Below are positions 45,267-54,492 of a DNA stretch of 64,000 nucleotides, piece after piece. A program made the position numbers and the translations under genes. The stretch comes from JABFSM01 sp963762545 (lineage in GTDB: Bacteria; Gemmatimonadota; Gemmatimonadetes; Gemmatimonadales; GWC2-71-9): NCBI GenBank assembly GCA_963762545.1, contig CAVXLC010000001.1, positions 186,001 through 250,000 on the forward strand, written 5' to 3'. Under the pieces are notes generated by a model. The model was not told the origin of the DNA and searched no databases. It saw only the letters and a program-made list of their open reading frames with translations. Each line of letters starts with the position of its first letter. Position 1 is the stretch's first letter.

Positions 45267-45842
45267 ATGCCCAGCCGCCGCCGGTTCCTCGTCGGAGTCG
45301 CCGCGCTCCTGCCGCTCCCGTTCGTGGCACGCCGCGTTCACCGGCTCGCGGTGCGGTCCCTCGATCCGGCCCTGCTCCGCGCCATGGCCGAGGCGATCCT
45401 TCCCTCGGAGTTGGGGAGCGGAGGCACCGAGCGCGCGGTGGCGGAGTTCGAGCGGTGGCTCGCCGGGTACCGGGAAGGCGCCGAGATCCTGCATGGGTAC
45501 GGCAGCGGCGAGCTCCGCCACACCGGTCCCAGTCCGGCTCTCAAATGGGCGTCGCAGCTGGCCGGGCTGGACACCGCGGCGCGGAAGGCTCACGGCGCGC
45601 CTTTTGTCACCCGCGCCAGGGTCGAGCGGGCCGCGCTGGTGCGCGCCGCGCTGGGCGGCATGTCCTCGGGCGGATGGCCCCAGATCGATCGCGCACCCCA
45701 TATCGCGGTGGGGCTGCTGGCCCACTACTACGGCTCGTCCGCGGCGCAGGATCTCTGCTATCGCGCCCGAATCGGCAAGGAAACCTGCCGCCCGCTCTCC
45801 CAATCCTCGGGGCGTCCGCTTCCCCTGGCGCGGGGTGGCTGA
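45267..45842 (+). CDS. Gluconate 2-dehydrogenase subunit 3-family protein, second copy
   Basis: 191 residues with a twin-arginine start (MPSRRRFLVGVAALLPLPF). It has the subunit-3 pattern LDPALLRAMAEAILPSELGS and a helical body. More divergent than the copy at 29861. It is followed three bases later by a GMC oxidoreductase gene, its probable partner. Confidence 0.7.
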   Translation: MPSRRRFLVGVAALLPLPFVARRVHRLAVRSLDPALLRAMAEAILPSELGSGGTERAVAEFERWLAGYREGAEILHGYGSGELRHTGPSPALKWASQLAGLDTAARKAHGAPFVTRARVERAALVRAALGGMSSGGWPQIDRAPHIAVGLLAHYYGSSAAQDLCYRARIGKETCRPLSQSSGRPLPLARGG

Positions 45843-45845
45843 CCG

Positions 45846-47438
45846 ATGCCGCGCCCCGTCATCGAGAGTGACGTCTGCATCATCGGCTCCGGCATCAGCG
45901 CCGCGATGGTGGCCGAGAAACTGGCGGAGGAGCACAACGCGACGATCGTGGTCGTGGAAGCGGGGGAGGAACCCGACCGGCTCGCCGCGCGGCCGGCCAT
46001 GCGTCGGCGCTATCTCGACTACGGCGAGAGCCCCTGGAGCCGGGACCACATCGACGGCACCGAGGTCGCGGGGATTCAATCACGCTCCATGCAAGTGGGC
46101 GGACTCGCCATGCACTGGGGTGGCGTCACGCCCCGCTTCAGTCCCGAGGACTTCAGGGTGCGCTCGCTGTACGGGGTGGGCAGCGATTGGCCCATCTCCT
46201 ATGACGATCTCGATCCCTGGTATCAGGAAGCCGAGGAGCGGCTCGGCGTCGCGGGAGAACCGGGGCCGCCGGATCTGGATCCGCGGGGGCGGCCGTTCCC
46301 CCAACCGCCGCTCCCGCTGACCTACAACCTGCACCTGCTGCGGGAGTGGGCCGCCAAGGCCGGCATCCCGATGTGGAGCCAGCCTTCGGCCAAGAACTCG
46401 GTTCCCTACCGGGGCCGCGCCGCCTGCTGCCGCAACGACACCTGCTTTCCGGCGTGCCCCATCGGGGCCAAGTACTCGCCCGATTTCACCTGGGACGCGC
46501 TGCGGAAGGCGGGCCGGATTCGTCTGATTCCCCGCACCGTCGTGCGGCGCCTCGACGTCGAAGGCCCGGGAAACCGGGTGGCGCGCGCCATCGCCCTCGA
46601 TCGCGCCACCGGGCAGGAGGTGGACTTCCGGGCCGGCACCTTCGTGGTGGCGGGCGGCTATGTCTGGAGCAGCCACCTGCTCCTGAATTCCGCGACCGCG
46701 GCTTTTCCCGCCGGCCTGGCGAATCGTTCCGGCCTGGTCGGCAAGTACCTGACCGGACATCGCAACGTGAACGGCTACGTGAGCCTGCCGCTCGAGCTGT
46801 TTCCCGGGATGAACGAGCAGCACAGTCTCGTCACCAAGCAATTCATGCGGGTCCCGCCCACCGGCCGCTATCTCCGCCACGATCTCAGGATCTGGGAGTC
46901 GTCGGTGGGGCGGGAGCCGCGGCTGGCCGATCAGGACGGCCGCCTCCTCCTTGGAGACGAGCTGCTGGCCGACTGGCGCCGCCGAGCCGCCGGCGGCACC
47001 GCCCGGGTGCGGGCCTACTACGACGTGATTCCCGATCGGGAGAGCGCGCTCACCCTCGACTCCGCCAGGAAGACGCCCTGGGGCGATCCGCTGCCGTCGC
47101 TCAGCTTCCGCGACGCGCCCGAATCGGCCGCGCTCCGCGAGGAGAGCGAGGCGGCCATCCGGGCGCTGTTTCGCGAGATGGCTCGTGCCGGCGGCGGCGC
47201 GCTGCTCTCGGCGCGGAGCGACCCCTTTCAGGATCATCCGGCGGGCGGATGCCGCATGGGAAGCGACCCGGCCACCAGCGTGACCGACCCGTGGGGCCGT
47301 ACCCACGATCATGAGAATCTGTTCGTGGCCGGGGCGCCCACCTCGGTGTCCGGCGGGTGCGCCAACGCCACCCTCACGTTCTGTGCCCTGTCGCTGCGAA
47401 CCGCGGCCGAGATCGGCAAGGTCTTTCCGAAGCGCTAG
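45846..47438 (+). CDS. GMC-family FAD oxidoreductase, second copy
   Basis: 530 residues. FAD loop CIIGSGISAAMVAEKLAE at about 12-29 and VEAGEE. The substrate half has VGGLAMHWGGVTPRFSPED. A Cys cluster, ACCRNDTCFPACPIGAKY (about 197-214), occupies the place of the cluster in the first GMC protein. The end carries HPAGGCRMGSDPATSVTD and GRTHDHENLFVAGAPTSVSGGCANATLTFCAL. It probably oxidises a sugar or alcohol with the upstream subunit 3. No cytochrome c gene is adjacent. The fusion gene follows after 16 bases. Confidence 0.88.
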   Translation: MPRPVIESDVCIIGSGISAAMVAEKLAEEHNATIVVVEAGEEPDRLAARPAMRRRYLDYGESPWSRDHIDGTEVAGIQSRSMQVGGLAMHWGGVTPRFSPEDFRVRSLYGVGSDWPISYDDLDPWYQEAEERLGVAGEPGPPDLDPRGRPFPQPPLPLTYNLHLLREWAAKAGIPMWSQPSAKNSVPYRGRAACCRNDTCFPACPIGAKYSPDFTWDALRKAGRIRLIPRTVVRRLDVEGPGNRVARAIALDRATGQEVDFRAGTFVVAGGYVWSSHLLLNSATAAFPAGLANRSGLVGKYLTGHRNVNGYVSLPLELFPGMNEQHSLVTKQFMRVPPTGRYLRHDLRIWESSVGREPRLADQDGRLLLGDELLADWRRRAAGGTARVRAYYDVIPDRESALTLDSARKTPWGDPLPSLSFRDAPESAALREESEAAIRALFREMARAGGGALLSARSDPFQDHPAGGCRMGSDPATSVTDPWGRTHDHENLFVAGAPTSVSGGCANATLTFCALSLRTAAEIGKVFPKR

Positions 47439-47454
47439 TCACCGCGAGGTCACC

Positions 47455-50400
47455 ATGTCACGTTCCGTCCCGCGCACGTTCGCCGTCCTCGCCGCGCTCG
47501 CGACCGCCACCGCGCTCCGCGCCCAGGATCGGCCGGTCACCATCCACGCCGCCCGGCTGCTCGACGGCAAGGGCGGCGTCATGCTGAACCCGGTGGTGAC
47601 GGTTTCCGGGGGACGGGTGGTCCGGGTCGCCAAGGCGGCTCCGGGCGCCCGCGCCACCTACGAGCTCGGCAGCCTGACCCTGCTGCCGGGGCTGATCGAT
47701 GTCCACGATCACATGGCCTGGCATTTCAACGCGGCCGGCCGACTGCACACCAGCAACGACGGCGAGACGCCCGCGCAGGGCGCGCTGGCCACCGCCGCCA
47801 ACGCCCTGGCCACCCTGAACGCGGGGTTTACCACCGTGCAGGAGTTGGGCGACGGCTCGGACGGAGACCTTCGGGATGCCATCGCCGCCGGCCGGCTGAC
47901 CGGCCCCCGGATGCTGACGTCCCTGGACCCGATTACCGACCAACGGCTCTCAGTTGATTCCCTCCGCCAGCTGGTCCGGAGCCGCAAGGCCGCCGGCGCG
48001 GACCTCATCAAGATCTTCGCCTCCCGGAGCATTCGTGAGGGAGGCACCCAGACCATGTCCGATGCGCAGCTGGAAGCGCTGTGCGGCGAGGCCAGGGCCC
48101 AGGGCCTCCGCTCGGTGGTCCATGCCCACAGCGTCGAGAGCATGCGCGCGTCGGCGCTGGCCGGGTGCTCGCAAGTGGAGCACGGCGTATTTGCCACGGC
48201 GGAGGTGCTCGCGCTGCTGAGCCAGCACGGCACCTACTTCGACCCGCAGTGTTCCCTGGTCTTCCGCAACTACCTCGACAACCGATCCAAATACGAGGGC
48301 ATCGGCAACTACAACGCCGAGGGGTTCGCCGCCATGGAGCGGGCCATCCCGCTGGCCCGCGCCGCGTTCCGGCTGGCGATGGCCACACCCGGGCTCAAGG
48401 TGGTGTTCGGGACCGACGCGGTGGCGGGCTCGCACGGGCGCAACGCCGAGGACCTGGTGTGCCGGGTCCAGGAAGGCGGTCAGTCTCCCATGGCCGCGGT
48501 GGTCTCCGCCACGTCCCTCAACGCGCAGTCGCTGGGACTGGGCGTGCGGCTGGGCACCGTGGCGGCCGGATTCGACGCGGACCTCATCGCGGTGGCGGGA
48601 GATCCCTCGGCCGACATCACCGCGCTGCGCCGGGTCCGGTTCGTGATGAAGGGAGGACGGGTCCAGCGCTACGACGCCGGCGACGGCGCCATGGCGCCGG
48701 CCGGCGAGTGGAAGGTCTACGGTGGGGATCCCGGAGCGATGAAATTCTCCCCGCTCGCGGAGATCACCCGCGACAACGTGCATCTGCTGCGGAGCGCCTG
48801 GGAGTGGCACACCGGCGAGCAGCGGGATTCCGCCTCCCGCGCCCACCCCGGCCTGTTCGAGGCCACCCCGCTCATGATCGGCGACACGCTGTTTCTTTCC
48901 ACGCCCTACAATCAGGTCGTTGCGCTGGACGGCTCGACCGGGAGGGAGCTTTGGCGCTACGATCCGCGCGCGTATGACGCCGGACAGCCTCCCAACGGCA
49001 TGGGCTTCGTCCATCGCGGCGTGGCCGCGTGGAGCGACGGGACCAGCCGGCGGGTCTTTCTCAATTCCCGCTGGCGGCTGATCGCCCTCGATGCGGCCAC
49101 CGGAAAACCGATCCCCTCGTTCGGCCGGGGCGGGGAGATCGACCTCACCACCGGTCTGATTCATCCCACCAATCGCCTTCACTACACCAATACCTCGCCC
49201 CCGGTGGTCTGGCGGGACCTGGTGATCCTGGGCAACGGCGTGGCCGACCGGATCACCTACCGCGGGGATCCTCCCGGCGACGTCCAGGCCTTCGACGTGC
49301 GCACCGGCCGGCGGGTGTGGCGGTGGAGTCCCATTCCGCGCCACGGCGAGTCCGGCGCCGAAACCTGGGAAGCCGATGCCGAGGCCCGAATGGGCCATAC
49401 CAATGTCTGGGCCCCGTTCACCGTCGATTCGGCGCGCGGCATGGTGTTCCTGCCGGTGAGCACGCCCAGCAATGATTTCTACGGAGGGGCGCGCACCGGG
49501 GACAACCTCTTCGCGGAGTCGGTCGTCGCCCTGGATGCCCGGACCGGCCGCAGACTGTGGCACTTCCAGATGGTGCACCACGGCCTCTGGGACTACGACC
49601 CGCCGGCGCCGCCATTGCTCGCCACGGTGCACCGCGAGGGGCGGGTGCTCGATCTCGTGGCCCTGCCGGGCAAGACCGGCTTCCTCTACGTGTTCGACCG
49701 GGTGACCGGGAAACCGGTCTGGCCCATCGAGGAGCGCCCGGTGGCCGGGAGCGATGTGCCCGGTGAACACGCCTCCGGCACCCAGCCGGTGCCTACCTGG
49801 CCCAAGCCGTTCAGCCGCCAGGGCGTCACCGAGGCGGACTTGCTCGACTACACCCCCGAGCTCAAGACGATGGCGCTGGCCGCCGTGGCGGGGCACCGGA
49901 TGGGACCGCTGTTCACGCCGCCGTCCCTCGAAGGCACCATCGCCCTCCCCGGCGTGATCGGCGGATCGGGTTGGGGCGGGGGAGCCTTCGACCCGCTCAC
50001 CGGGGTCTTCTACGTCAAGGCGAACAACTCACCGGCGCTGCTCAAGGTGGCCCACCCGGTGCGCTCCGAGACCAACGACGCGGACTACGCGATGGCGCCG
50101 GACGCAGCGCTCGGCATCAGCTCCTCTCCGGGCGACCGGGCCGAGCCCGAGGTCGAAGGCACCGTTCCCATCATCAAGCCGCCCTACGGAACCCTCACGG
50201 CCATTGACCTGGCGAGCGGCGTCCAGCTCTGGCAGGTGACCGTGGGCGACTGGCCCCGCATTCGGAACCATCCCCTGTTCAAGGGGCTGGGACTGGCGCC
50301 GGTCGGCGTGGTCGGCTCGCCGGGGCCGATGGTGACGGCGGGCGGACTGGTGTTCGTTTCCGGGGGCGGCTCGGTGCTCTACGCCTTCGATGCCGCCACC

Positions 50401-50547
50401 GGTCGGGAGCTCTGGCGGGGGGATCTGGGCCGCTTCGGCTACGCCGTGCCGATGACCTACCGGACCAGGAGTGGACGGCAATTCGTGGTGATCGCGAGCG
50501 GCGGAGACGGAGAGGACGGCGTTCTCAAGGCATTCGCGTTACCTTAA
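47455..50547 (+). CDS. Fusion: secreted amidohydrolase plus PQQ-dependent dehydrogenase domain
   Basis: 1030 residues from ATG 47455, with a Sec signal (to LRAQ). Residues about 28-405 form an amidohydrolase of the imidazolonepropionase/prolidase type: HxH in IDVHDHMAWH (84, 86), the Lys of DLIKIFAS, VVHAHS, QVEHGVF and the Asp of VFGTDAVAG. Residues about 418-1030 form a PQQ-type propeller: YGGDPGAMKFSPLAEI, SAWEWHTGE, ALDGSTGRELWRYDP, GFVHRGVAAW, VWRWSP, GLWDYDPPAPP and repeated W-motif blades to LWRGDLGRFGYAVP. It resembles the membrane glucose dehydrogenase propeller, without a heme motif. The two enzyme halves are in one uninterrupted frame. Confidence 0.87.
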   Translation: MSRSVPRTFAVLAALATATALRAQDRPVTIHAARLLDGKGGVMLNPVVTVSGGRVVRVAKAAPGARATYELGSLTLLPGLIDVHDHMAWHFNAAGRLHTSNDGETPAQGALATAANALATLNAGFTTVQELGDGSDGDLRDAIAAGRLTGPRMLTSLDPITDQRLSVDSLRQLVRSRKAAGADLIKIFASRSIREGGTQTMSDAQLEALCGEARAQGLRSVVHAHSVESMRASALAGCSQVEHGVFATAEVLALLSQHGTYFDPQCSLVFRNYLDNRSKYEGIGNYNAEGFAAMERAIPLARAAFRLAMATPGLKVVFGTDAVAGSHGRNAEDLVCRVQEGGQSPMAAVVSATSLNAQSLGLGVRLGTVAAGFDADLIAVAGDPSADITALRRVRFVMKGGRVQRYDAGDGAMAPAGEWKVYGGDPGAMKFSPLAEITRDNVHLLRSAWEWHTGEQRDSASRAHPGLFEATPLMIGDTLFLSTPYNQVVALDGSTGRELWRYDPRAYDAGQPPNGMGFVHRGVAAWSDGTSRRVFLNSRWRLIALDAATGKPIPSFGRGGEIDLTTGLIHPTNRLHYTNTSPPVVWRDLVILGNGVADRITYRGDPPGDVQAFDVRTGRRVWRWSPIPRHGESGAETWEADAEARMGHTNVWAPFTVDSARGMVFLPVSTPSNDFYGGARTGDNLFAESVVALDARTGRRLWHFQMVHHGLWDYDPPAPPLLATVHREGRVLDLVALPGKTGFLYVFDRVTGKPVWPIEERPVAGSDVPGEHASGTQPVPTWPKPFSRQGVTEADLLDYTPELKTMALAAVAGHRMGPLFTPPSLEGTIALPGVIGGSGWGGGAFDPLTGVFYVKANNSPALLKVAHPVRSETNDADYAMAPDAALGISSSPGDRAEPEVEGTVPIIKPPYGTLTAIDLASGVQLWQVTVGDWPRIRNHPLFKGLGLAPVGVVGSPGPMVTAGGLVFVSGGGSVLYAFDAATGRELWRGDLGRFGYAVPMTYRTRSGRQFVVIASGGDGEDGVLKAFALP

Positions 50548-50603
50548 GGTCCCTGCCGGTGCGACTGACCGGTCACCGCTCACCGTCCGCCGCTCATTTC
50601 CCG

Positions 50604-51059
50604 ATGCTCGCACCCGGCAGGAAAGCACCACCCTTCTCGCTCGCCTCCGACGCCGGTGAGCCGGTGACGCTCGCCGGTCTCAAGGGGAAGAAGGTCGTGC
50701 TCTACTTCTATCCCAAGGACGACACCACCGGATGCACCGTCGAGGCCTGCGAGTTTCGCGACCATTGGTCCGCGGTCCGCAAGGCCGGTGCGGTGGTTCT
50801 GGGGGTTTCCCCGGACGGCGTCGCGTCGCATGCCCGATTCAGGAAGAAGTTCGACCTGCCTTTCCCGCTCCTCGCCGATGAGGGCCACGCCGTAGCGGAG
50901 CGCTACGGGGTCTGGGGAGAGAAATCGATGTACGGGCGAAAGTACTTCGGCATTCACCGCACCACCTTTGTCATCGACGAGCAGGGGACGATCGTGAAGA
51001 TCTTCGAGAAGGTCAAACCCAAGGGACATGCCGCGGAAGTGCTGGAGGCGGTGCGATGA
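50604..51059 (+). CDS. bcp: BCP-type peroxiredoxin
   Basis: 151 residues from ATG 50604 (upstream in-frame codons do not look coding). Thiol peroxidase with YPKDDTTGCTVEACEFRD: peroxidatic Cys about 44 and resolving Cys about 49, the two-Cys spacing of bacterioferritin-comigratory proteins. It reduces H2O2 and organic hydroperoxides with thioredoxin. It overlaps the next gene by ATGA. Confidence 0.9.
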   Translation: MLAPGRKAPPFSLASDAGEPVTLAGLKGKKVVLYFYPKDDTTGCTVEACEFRDHWSAVRKAGAVVLGVSPDGVASHARFRKKFDLPFPLLADEGHAVAERYGVWGEKSMYGRKYFGIHRTTFVIDEQGTIVKIFEKVKPKGHAAEVLEAVR

Positions 51060-52108
51060 GGGCCCGCGGTCTTGTCGCGGCGGCGCTGCTCGCAGGCTGC
51101 GCCCACGCCGGCGGCGGGGGAGCCAGCACGGTCTTCCATCAGCCGGAAGCAGGCGAGCGCCATCTCCGGAACATCCGTCAATTGACCTTCGGCGGCAACA
51201 ACGCGGAATCGTATTTCTCCCGCTCCGGCAAGCAGTTGATCTTCCAGCGCACCGAGCGGCTCGATGGCGGGTGCGATCAGGAATACCTGATGAACATCGA
51301 CGGCTCAGGCCTGCGGCGCATTTCCAATGGATGGGGCCGCACCACCTGCGGCTTCTTCTACGACGGCGACAAACGGGTGCTCTATGCCTCGACCTTCGCC
51401 CATGACCACGCCTGCCCGCCCACTCCCGATCGGTCGCAGGGATACGTCTGGCCGCTTGGCAACTTGGAGATCTACACCTCGAAGACCGACGGCTCCGACC
51501 TCCGGGCGCTCACCAACAATGGAGCCTACAACGCCGAGGCCACCGTCTCTCCCGACGGCAAGACCATCATCTTCACCAGCACCCGGGACGGGGACATCGA
51601 TCTGTACACGATGAACCTCGAGGGCGGGGAGGTTCACCGGATCACCTCGCGGGTAGGATACGACGGCGGCGCCTTCTTCTCGCCCGACGGAAAGAAGATC
51701 GTGTGGCGCGCCGCATATCCCGTCACGGCCGCCGACAGCGCGGATTACCTCCGGCTCCTGCACAACCGGCTGGTGCGTCCTGCCCGGGTCGAGCTGTGGG
51801 TGGCCAATGCCGACGGAAGCGACGCGAAGCAGATCACCCACCTCGGAGGTGCCAACTTCGCGCCCTATTTTCATCCCGATGGCAAGCGGATCATCTTCTC
51901 GTCCAATTTCGAGAGTCCGAAGAGCGGCGCGTTCGATCTGTTCCTCATCAACGTGGACGGCAGTGGATTGGAAAAGGTCACCACCCATCCGGACTTCGAC
52001 AGTTTCCCCATGTTCAGCCCGGACGGGAGGAAACTTGTCTGGGCGTCCAACCGTCATGGCAGGGAGAACGGGGAGACGGATATCTTTATCGCAGACTGGG
52101 TTGAGTGA
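51056..52108 (+). CDS. TolB-like propeller lipoprotein
   Basis: 350 residues. The N-terminus is a lipoprotein signal (VAAALLAGCAHAG, Cys about 15). The mature part is a PD40/TolB-type six-bladed propeller: QLTFGGNNAESYFSRSGKQLIFQ, ATVSPDGKTIIFTSTRDGDIDLYT, GGAFFSPDGKKIVWRA, APYFHPDGKRIIFSSN and FPMFSPDGRKLVWASNRHG. No enzymatic residues. It is likely a periplasmic protein-interaction module. It is co-transcribed with the peroxiredoxin gene and precedes the signal peptidase gene. Confidence 0.84.
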   Translation: MRARGLVAAALLAGCAHAGGGGASTVFHQPEAGERHLRNIRQLTFGGNNAESYFSRSGKQLIFQRTERLDGGCDQEYLMNIDGSGLRRISNGWGRTTCGFFYDGDKRVLYASTFAHDHACPPTPDRSQGYVWPLGNLEIYTSKTDGSDLRALTNNGAYNAEATVSPDGKTIIFTSTRDGDIDLYTMNLEGGEVHRITSRVGYDGGAFFSPDGKKIVWRAAYPVTAADSADYLRLLHNRLVRPARVELWVANADGSDAKQITHLGGANFAPYFHPDGKRIIFSSNFESPKSGAFDLFLINVDGSGLEKVTTHPDFDSFPMFSPDGRKLVWASNRHGRENGETDIFIADWVE

Positions 52109-52176
52109 CGGGAAGGACGCTGGAAGGCCGAGGCGTTGGAGCGTCCCGCGATGCACCTTCGGAGGCTGATTAGCGA

Positions 52177-52878
52177 ATGAAGTCTTTCGGCAAGTGGTTA
52201 CTGGATTGGGCCAAGTCGATCGCGGTGGCGCTCATCGTCTGGTTCTTCCTGCGGACGTTTCTGGTGGAAGCGTTCCGGATCCCCTCGGGAAGCATGGAGA
52301 ACACCCTGCTGGTCGGGGATTTTCTCTTCGTCAACAAGCTGCTCTATGGCGCGGAGGTCCCGCTGATTCACAAGCGGCTGCCCGCGGTGCGGGAGCCGCG
52401 CCGGGGCGAGATCCTGGTCTTCGATTCGGTGGAAGAGGAGGGCCTCAAAGTCGTCAAGCGCCTGATTGGCGTTCCCGGCGACACCCTCTCCATGAAGGAC
52501 GGCAAGCTCTACCGCAACGGAGCGCCGGTGAACGAGCCTTGGGTCATCCGAACCGATCCGAACTCCAGTGCCGATCCGCTGCAGCGGGAGCAGATGCGCC
52601 GCTGGCAGGTGTTGCACCTGGTTCGGGGGGTCAATCCGGAGGGCTACCACCCCGATCTCAATGACTGGGGTCCCATCGTCGTGCCGCCCGATTCGTTCTT
52701 CATGATGGGGGACAACCGGGATGGATCGTATGACGGCCGATACTGGGGCTTCCTTCCGAGGGGCAATGTCCGGGGCCGGCCGTTGCTCGTGTACTACAGC
52801 TTCGACGGGAGTACCTACAAGCCGCTTCCGTTTTTCACCAACATTCGGTGGGGACGGATCTTCAGCGTTCCGCAATAG
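52177..52878 (+). CDS. lepB: Signal peptidase I
   Basis: 233 residues, one N-terminal membrane anchor (about 13-30). Catalytic Ser in FRIPSGSMENTLLVGD (Ser about 39) and the general-base Lys in VVKRLIGVPGD (about 94), followed by the conserved MMGDNRDGSYDGRYWGFLP. It cleaves Sec and Tat signal peptides at the outer face of the membrane. It is the last gene before an intrinsic terminator. Confidence 0.93.
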   Translation: MKSFGKWLLDWAKSIAVALIVWFFLRTFLVEAFRIPSGSMENTLLVGDFLFVNKLLYGAEVPLIHKRLPAVREPRRGEILVFDSVEEEGLKVVKRLIGVPGDTLSMKDGKLYRNGAPVNEPWVIRTDPNSSADPLQREQMRRWQVLHLVRGVNPEGYHPDLNDWGPIVVPPDSFFMMGDNRDGSYDGRYWGFLPRGNVRGRPLLVYYSFDGSTYKPLPFFTNIRWGRIFSVPQ

Positions 52879-52959
52879 TCGTTGGGACACCAAGAACGCT
52901 CAACCGCCAGGCAAGACATCGACCGGATCTACGATGGCGACGCACCACGGCGTGACATG

Positions 52960-52984
52960 CGGGTCTGAAGATTCGGTTTTTTTT
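52960..52984 (+). terminator. Intrinsic terminator after lepB
   Basis: cgggtc / gattcg stem (6 bp with two G-U pairs), loop tgaa, followed directly by a run of eight T's (52977-52984). It is 80 bases after the signal peptidase stop. Confidence 0.6.
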
Positions 52985-53027
52985 CGGGTATCTTTCTAAC
53001 AACTACTAGTTTCCTCCCACCAGTTTC

Positions 53028-53055
53028 TTGACGCGGCCCCCTCCCAGTTTATACG
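53028..53055 (+). promoter_or_regulatory. Sigma-70-type promoter
   Basis: TTGACG (53028-53033), 16-base spacer, TATACG (53050-53055). The next gene's ribosome-binding site (gaggt, 53085-53089) and GTG (53094) follow at a normal distance. Confidence 0.5.
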
Positions 53056-53093
53056 TTGCGCCAGCCAATTCGGGCAACGGGACAGAGGTAACG

Positions 53094-53513
53094 GTGGCGA
53101 CGGAACTCGGTGGGACACAGATCACTTCGCTCATGGAAGTGTTGCCGGGGATCGCCCAGGTCCTCCGGAGCCCCGTTGCCGACGCCATCGTCAACCTCAT
53201 CCGCGCGGCCTGCCGGGTTCGGGAGTTCGATCTGGCGGATGCCGACGAAATGCTCAACTATGCCGTCCGGCGGAACCTGATGGCGGCAGAGGAGCGGGAG
53301 CGGGTGCTGGCGGAAGCCCGGGCAATCGTTCAGAAGCGCGCCGAGCGGGCGGCGGAGCGCGACAAGCCCAAGAAGCCGGCGCTGGGCAAGCCCAAGCAGA
53401 AGATCAAGGCTTCGGCAGTCAAGCCGGTCAAGCCGGTTCATCACGTTGCCCATCACCCCAAGCCCAAGGCAATGACCAAGCCTCACGCGAAGCAAGCCAG
53501 GAAGAAGAAATAG
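53094..53513 (+). CDS. Small protein with very basic Lys/His/Pro tail
   Basis: 139 residues from GTG 53094. The N-terminal half (about 1-75) is a compact helical domain (ITSLMEVLPGIAQVLRSPVADAIVNLIRAACRV, then DADEMLNYAVRRNLMAAEERERVLAEARAIV). The C-terminal half is unstructured and strongly basic (KPKKPALGKPKQKIKASAV, KPVHHVAHHPKPKAM, HAKQARKKK). Such tails bind nucleic acid or polyanions, as in histone-H1-like or ribosome-associated proteins. No family recognised. It has its own promoter. Confidence 0.65.
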   Translation: MATELGGTQITSLMEVLPGIAQVLRSPVADAIVNLIRAACRVREFDLADADEMLNYAVRRNLMAAEERERVLAEARAIVQKRAERAAERDKPKKPALGKPKQKIKASAVKPVKPVHHVAHHPKPKAMTKPHAKQARKKK

Positions 53514-53549
53514 CCCAATGGGGAGCGGCGGGTGGTCTGGGCCGGACGG

Positions 53550-54089
53550 TTAGTCCGGCTTCTTCTTTTTGGGCCTGGTCGTTTCCCGGGGGGCGGGAGG
53601 ACCGAGGGCATCGAGCAACGGTCCATCGGTCAAGGTGACTGCGGCCTCCAGCGCCCCGCCAGATATACGCTGGACTATGCGAAGCATCTGTCCTTTCCGA
53701 ATCCACTGCCAGCTCTCCGACACCCCAGGTTGGGGCTTGTAGTTCGGCGTCCCGAAATCCTGGGTTAGGGCGCGAACCCAGTCTTTGGTGTCGGCCTGCC
53801 TGACCGCGGCGGTGAGGACAATGACCGCGGCCGTGTCTCTAACCGAGGAGATCAGCAGCTTGAAGGGCTGGGCGATTTGGGGAAACGGCAGGTTTCCGGT
53901 ACACTCGCGGAGTCGCGGGTCGGTGGTGGCCTTGCAGATGAGCGATCCGCCCGCCGACGTGACCAGGGCATGCGCTTCGCTCATCGGCATATGGGCCCGA
54001 AAACCGACAAAGGCGAGGGGCGGAAGCTGCTGCGCGGCGATGGCGATAGCCGCTGGAGCGGGCGGCGGGGGCGGGATCAGGATCGGCAT
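53550..54089 (-). CDS. Uncharacterised protein with Pro/Ala-rich N-terminus
   Basis: 179 residues from ATG 54089 (a few codons further upstream remain possible). The N-terminus MPILIPPPPPAPAAIAIAAQ is weakly signal-like. The core has RAHMPMSEAHALVTSAGGSLICKATTDPRLRECTG, with two Cys that could pair, and ends with a Lys cluster RPKKKKPD. No domain recognised. It is convergent with the basic-tail gene. Confidence 0.55.
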   Translation of the reverse strand: MPILIPPPPPAPAAIAIAAQQLPPLAFVGFRAHMPMSEAHALVTSAGGSLICKATTDPRLRECTGNLPFPQIAQPFKLLISSVRDTAAVIVLTAAVRQADTKDWVRALTQDFGTPNYKPQPGVSESWQWIRKGQMLRIVQRISGGALEAAVTLTDGPLLDALGPPAPRETTRPKKKKPD

Positions 54090-54181
54090 GGTGCGGGAAG
54101 CTACCAACGAGGACCGCCGGCGTGGTAGGGCGCGAACTGGACCCTAGACGCCGGCGGTCGGTCCGGTGAAAGCGGTGCCCG

Positions 54182-54382
54182 TCAGGCCTTCTTGACGTTC
54201 GAGGCCTGCAGTCCTTTGGGTCCGTCGACGATCTCAAATTCTACTGCATCACCCTCGGCCAATGACCGGAAGCCGTCCGCCATGATGGCGGTATGATGGA
54301 CAAAGACATCCTTGCCGCCATCCTGGGCGATGAAACCGAACCCCTTCGCGTCGTTGAACCACTTTACGGTACCCTTGGCCAT
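54182..54382 (-). CDS. Cold-shock protein (CspA family)
   Basis: 66 residues from ATG 54382, normal length. RNP1 KGFGFI and RNP2 VFVHHTAI motifs are intact. It acts as a single-strand RNA/DNA chaperone. The upstream region has a consensus TTGACA on the minus strand (54505-54500), giving an RNA leader of roughly 90 bases, consistent with cold-shock mRNA leaders. Confidence 0.92.
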   Translation of the reverse strand: MAKGTVKWFNDAKGFGFIAQDGGKDVFVHHTAIMADGFRSLAEGDAVEFEIVDGPKGLQASNVKKA

Positions 54383-54492
54383 TGCCACGACCTCATGTGC
54401 TGGGAGCCTCTCGGCTCGGGGGAAACCGGCAAGGCGGGTGACTGGTAGGTGCCGCCGCGCCGGCCAAGACTCCTGAGAAGTTCCTTCCGCTT

